A stretch of 20,028 nt of DNA from a virus, in IMG/VR virus record IMGVR_UViG_3300044635_002264, positions 1 to 20,028 of that record; one strand, written 5' to 3'. The position numbers and the translations under genes were made by a program. The notes beneath the pieces are model-generated. The model had not been told where the DNA came from. It saw nothing but the letters and a program-made list of their open reading frames with translations, and ran no database searches. Below are positions 20,024 to 20,028 of this stretch, piece after piece. Each line of letters begins with the position of its first letter. Position 1 is the first letter of the stretch.

Positions 20024-20028
20024 ATGGC
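20024..20028 (+). CDS. First codons of a late gene running off the window
   Basis: Only ATG plus two bases are inside the window. The call rests on the perfect late promoter 6 bases upstream. The product is not visible. Confidence 0.5.

Noticed and set aside
1-20028. tRNA genes, CRISPR arrays, insertion sequences or integrase
   Set aside because: I saw no cloverleaf with a TTCGA-type T-loop, no spaced direct repeats and no transposase or integrase motifs; a tRNAscan run would settle the tRNA point.

Overview
The window is a stretch of a T4-like tailed (myovirus-type) bacteriophage genome. It encodes most of a T4-type replisome: a family B DNA polymerase (gp43), UvsX recombinase, DnaB-type helicase (gp41), single-strand binding protein (gp32), sliding clamp (gp45), a zinc-finger primase (gp61-like) and a candidate helicase loader (gp59-like). 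Tail and virion-type genes lie on the opposite strand behind T4-like late promoters. No rRNA, tRNA, CRISPR array, integrase or insertion sequence was seen. The sequence resembles marine or freshwater T4-like phages more than the enterobacterial ones, for example in its Cys-poor gp32, separate QueC-like and glutamine amidotransferase genes, and lectin-like late protein. That is an impression from protein sequence; the host cannot be named.

Layout. 1-568: 3' end of a glycosyltransferase. 599-3463: DNA polymerase, cut into 43A (exonuclease and motif A) and 43B (motifs B and C); 43B is itself interrupted by an ORF-less group I intron at the motif-B codons. 3478-5284: an Sm-like small protein, a strong terminator, UvsX and a small unknown protein. 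5317-5841 (minus): tail-collar fibre protein. 5958-6939: a QueC-like enzyme and an unknown protein. 6940-7824 (minus): an unknown late protein. 7880-9228: class II glutamine amidotransferase and a GT-A glycosyltransferase, overlapping by ATGA. 9236-14855: gp41, a DHH-like phosphoesterase, two small helical proteins at the T4 33-59 position, gp32, an unknown protein, the gp45 clamp and another unknown. 14878-15689: small genes, two of which carry their own late promoters. 15711-16739: primase. 16740-18718: a small late protein on minus, then one late and three early or coupled small genes on plus. 18696-19992 (minus): two structural-type proteins. A further late gene starts at 20024 on plus.

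The most striking property is regulatory. By eye, about a dozen sigma70-like promoters (TTGAnn, 16-17 bases, TANNNT-like) and nine late promoters (TATAAATA-like) almost all sit 5-8 bases upstream of an ATG or GTG. The predicted transcription start is therefore the start codon itself, so this phage appears to make systematically leaderless mRNAs from both promoter classes. The late motif has nearly no other occurrences in the window. It corrects several gene starts (7824, 14878, 15480, 17189, 17225) and separates early replication genes from late genes.

The second notable region is the polymerase. A 257-nt group IA-type intron, with P1, P2, P3, P7, P7.1, P7.2, P8 and GNRA-capped P9 hairpins identifiable by hand, splits the motif-B sequence right after NSTYG. 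Predicted splicing restores a continuous NSTYG-Y-FGNK reading frame.
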